A DNA stretch of 7,506 nt, taken from assembly GCA_030621275.1 (NCBI GenBank), contig JAUXHY010000051.1, positions 1-7,506 on the forward strand, read 5' to 3'. The translations under genes were made by a program, and so were the position numbers. The notes beneath the pieces are model-generated. The model ran no database searches and was not told where the DNA came from. It saw only the letters and a program-made list of their open reading frames with translations. Positions 6,782 through 7,506 of this stretch are shown here, piece after piece. Position 1 is the stretch's first letter; every line of letters starts with the position of its first letter. The DNA comes from a bacterium (lineage in GTDB: Bacteria; Fidelibacterota; Marinisomatia; Marinisomatales; JAHJCW01).

Positions 6782-7506
6782 ATGGACAAAAAAGAAAAAA
6801 TACGATTAACAACACTTACGCACGGCTCCGGTTGAGCTTGTAAAATAGGTCCTGAGGACCTTGCCCAAGTTTTGGGTAAGCTTAAGTCAAAAAAAGATGA
6901 CCGCATCCTTGTTGGTTATGATGATAAGGATGACGCCGCAGTGGTACGCCTAAGCGGTGGCAGATTGCTAGTGCAAACCGTTGATTTCTTTACACCGATA
7001 GATGACGATCCATATACATTTGGTCAAATTGCCGCTGCAAATTCTCTATCGGATATTTATGCGATGGGAGCTACTCCCTTATTTGCATTGAACATAATCG
7101 GTTTTCCGATAGATACTTTACCCAAATCAGACTTATCTAAAATTTTACAAGGTGGAATTGACAAAGCACAGGAAGCCGGAATTTCGATTGTGGGCGGACA
7201 CAGCATTGACGACCCTGAACCAAAATATGGATTAGTAGTGACAGGCGAAGTTGATGAAGATAAATTGATCACCAATAGTAATGCACAACCCGGCGATAAA
7301 CTGATACTCACCAAACCACTCGGCACGGGAATAATCTCCACAGCAGTTAAAGCAGGCAAAGCCGGTAAAGAAGCAATGGCAAAATCTGCTGAATCTATGG
7401 CAACACTCAATAAATTAGCTGCGGAAGTAATGACGGAAATTGGCGTGAATGCCGCCACGGATGTAACTGGTTTTGGCTTGTTAGGTCACCTCTTGGAAAT
7501 GTGTGA
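6782..7506 (+). CDS. selD: Selenide, water dikinase (selenophosphate synthetase) with selenocysteine, 3' end outside window
   Basis: SelD makes selenophosphate from selenide and ATP, the selenium donor for Sec-tRNA and selenouridine. The visible part is 241 codons plus two bases of a protein usually near 345 residues. From the ATG at 6782 the frame reads [11 protein letters not shown], then TGA (6833-6835, codon 18), then ACKIGPEDL. This lines up with E. coli SelD around its catalytic Cys17 and Lys20, so the TGA sits at the catalytic Cys/Sec position and Lys21 is the conserved lysine. Further family residues are DDAAV (50-54), TVDFF (66-70), [10 protein letters not shown] (90-99), [10 protein letters not shown] (138-147), LTKPLGTG (176-183) and [15 protein letters not shown] (226-240); Asp51, Asp68, Asp91 and Asp227 are the probable Mg/ATP-binding set. 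Everything after the TGA is intact, so it is not a pseudogene. There is no clear Shine-Dalgarno. A caller treating TGA as stop would lose the start. Confidence 0.93.
6833..6884 (+). promoter_or_regulatory. Candidate bacterial SECIS element in selD
   Basis: Starting at the UGA the mRNA can form two adjacent hairpins. Hairpin 1 is GGTCC-TGA-GGACC (6848-6860), extendable by one A-T pair. Hairpin 2 is CTTGCCCAA-GTT-TTGGGTAAG (6860-6880, nine pairs including one G-U, sharing its outer base with hairpin 1). A closing stem can pair TGAGC (6833-6837) with GCTTA (6880-6884), including the UGA itself. The apical loop of hairpin 1 starts 18 bases after the UGA and has G as its second base; that of hairpin 2 starts 34 bases after and begins with G. 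Both meet the general bacterial SECIS pattern of a loop about 16-37 bases downstream with an early G. Which one SelB binds is not decidable by eye. Confidence 0.65.

Noticed and set aside
6833..6835. TGA in selD as a nonsense mutation making a pseudogene
   Set aside because: It sits exactly at the catalytic Cys/Sec position, the downstream frame is intact and conserved, and SECIS-like hairpins follow it.
7057..7458. 133-codon open frame antisense to selD
   Set aside because: It lies wholly within conserved selD coding sequence, has low-complexity hydrophobic and Pro/Ser-rich content and no ribosome site; it is a shadow frame.

Overview
The window comes from an AT-rich bacterial genome. It holds six protein genes and the first two thirds of a seventh is cut by the right edge only in the sense that selD runs off the end: in order, a DUF2804-family gene (+), a compact four-gene operon on the minus strand (korA, korB, fumA, fumB in transcription order), an unrecognised 267-residue gene (+), and the 5' part of selD (+). 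No tRNA, rRNA, insertion sequence or CRISPR array is visible.

Organism: the genes suggest an anaerobic or microaerophilic bacterium. It uses a CoA-dependent 2-oxoacid:ferredoxin oxidoreductase (oxygen-sensitive type) and an iron-sulfur class I fumarase in place of 2-oxoglutarate dehydrogenase and class II fumarase. It also makes selenoproteins. AT-rich sequence and this gene set would fit an FCB-type or candidate-phylum lineage (for example Marinimicrobia-like), but the assignment is a guess from protein flavour and not a measurement. TGA is an ordinary stop here (the DUF2804 gene ends on TGA exactly where its family ends, and Trp is TGG), so the in-frame TGA in selD is best read as selenocysteine.

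Layout: 1-141 is a GC-rich edge fragment plus the leader of the DUF2804 gene. 142-1164 is the DUF2804 gene, convergent with the operon across an AT-rich gap (1165-1278) that has no clear terminator. 1279-5637 is the operon: korA and korB abut (TAA directly followed by ATG), korB and fumA are 20 bases apart, and fumA and fumB overlap by 8 bases. 5638-5923 is a divergent promoter region with a TATAAT box for korA and phased T-tracts in front of the unknown gene. 5924-6727 is the unknown gene, followed after 54 bases by selD (6782 to the window end).

How it works together: KorAB interconverts 2-oxoglutarate and succinyl-CoA using ferredoxin, and FumAB interconverts fumarate and malate. Both are TCA-cycle steps, usable in the oxidative or reductive direction, and they are probably made from one transcript. 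SelD makes selenophosphate, the selenium donor for selenocysteine, and itself appears to carry selenocysteine at its active site, with an RNA fold around and just after the UGA that fits a bacterial SECIS element. The selD reading frame is easily missed or mis-started by standard gene callers because of the TGA at 6833-6835.
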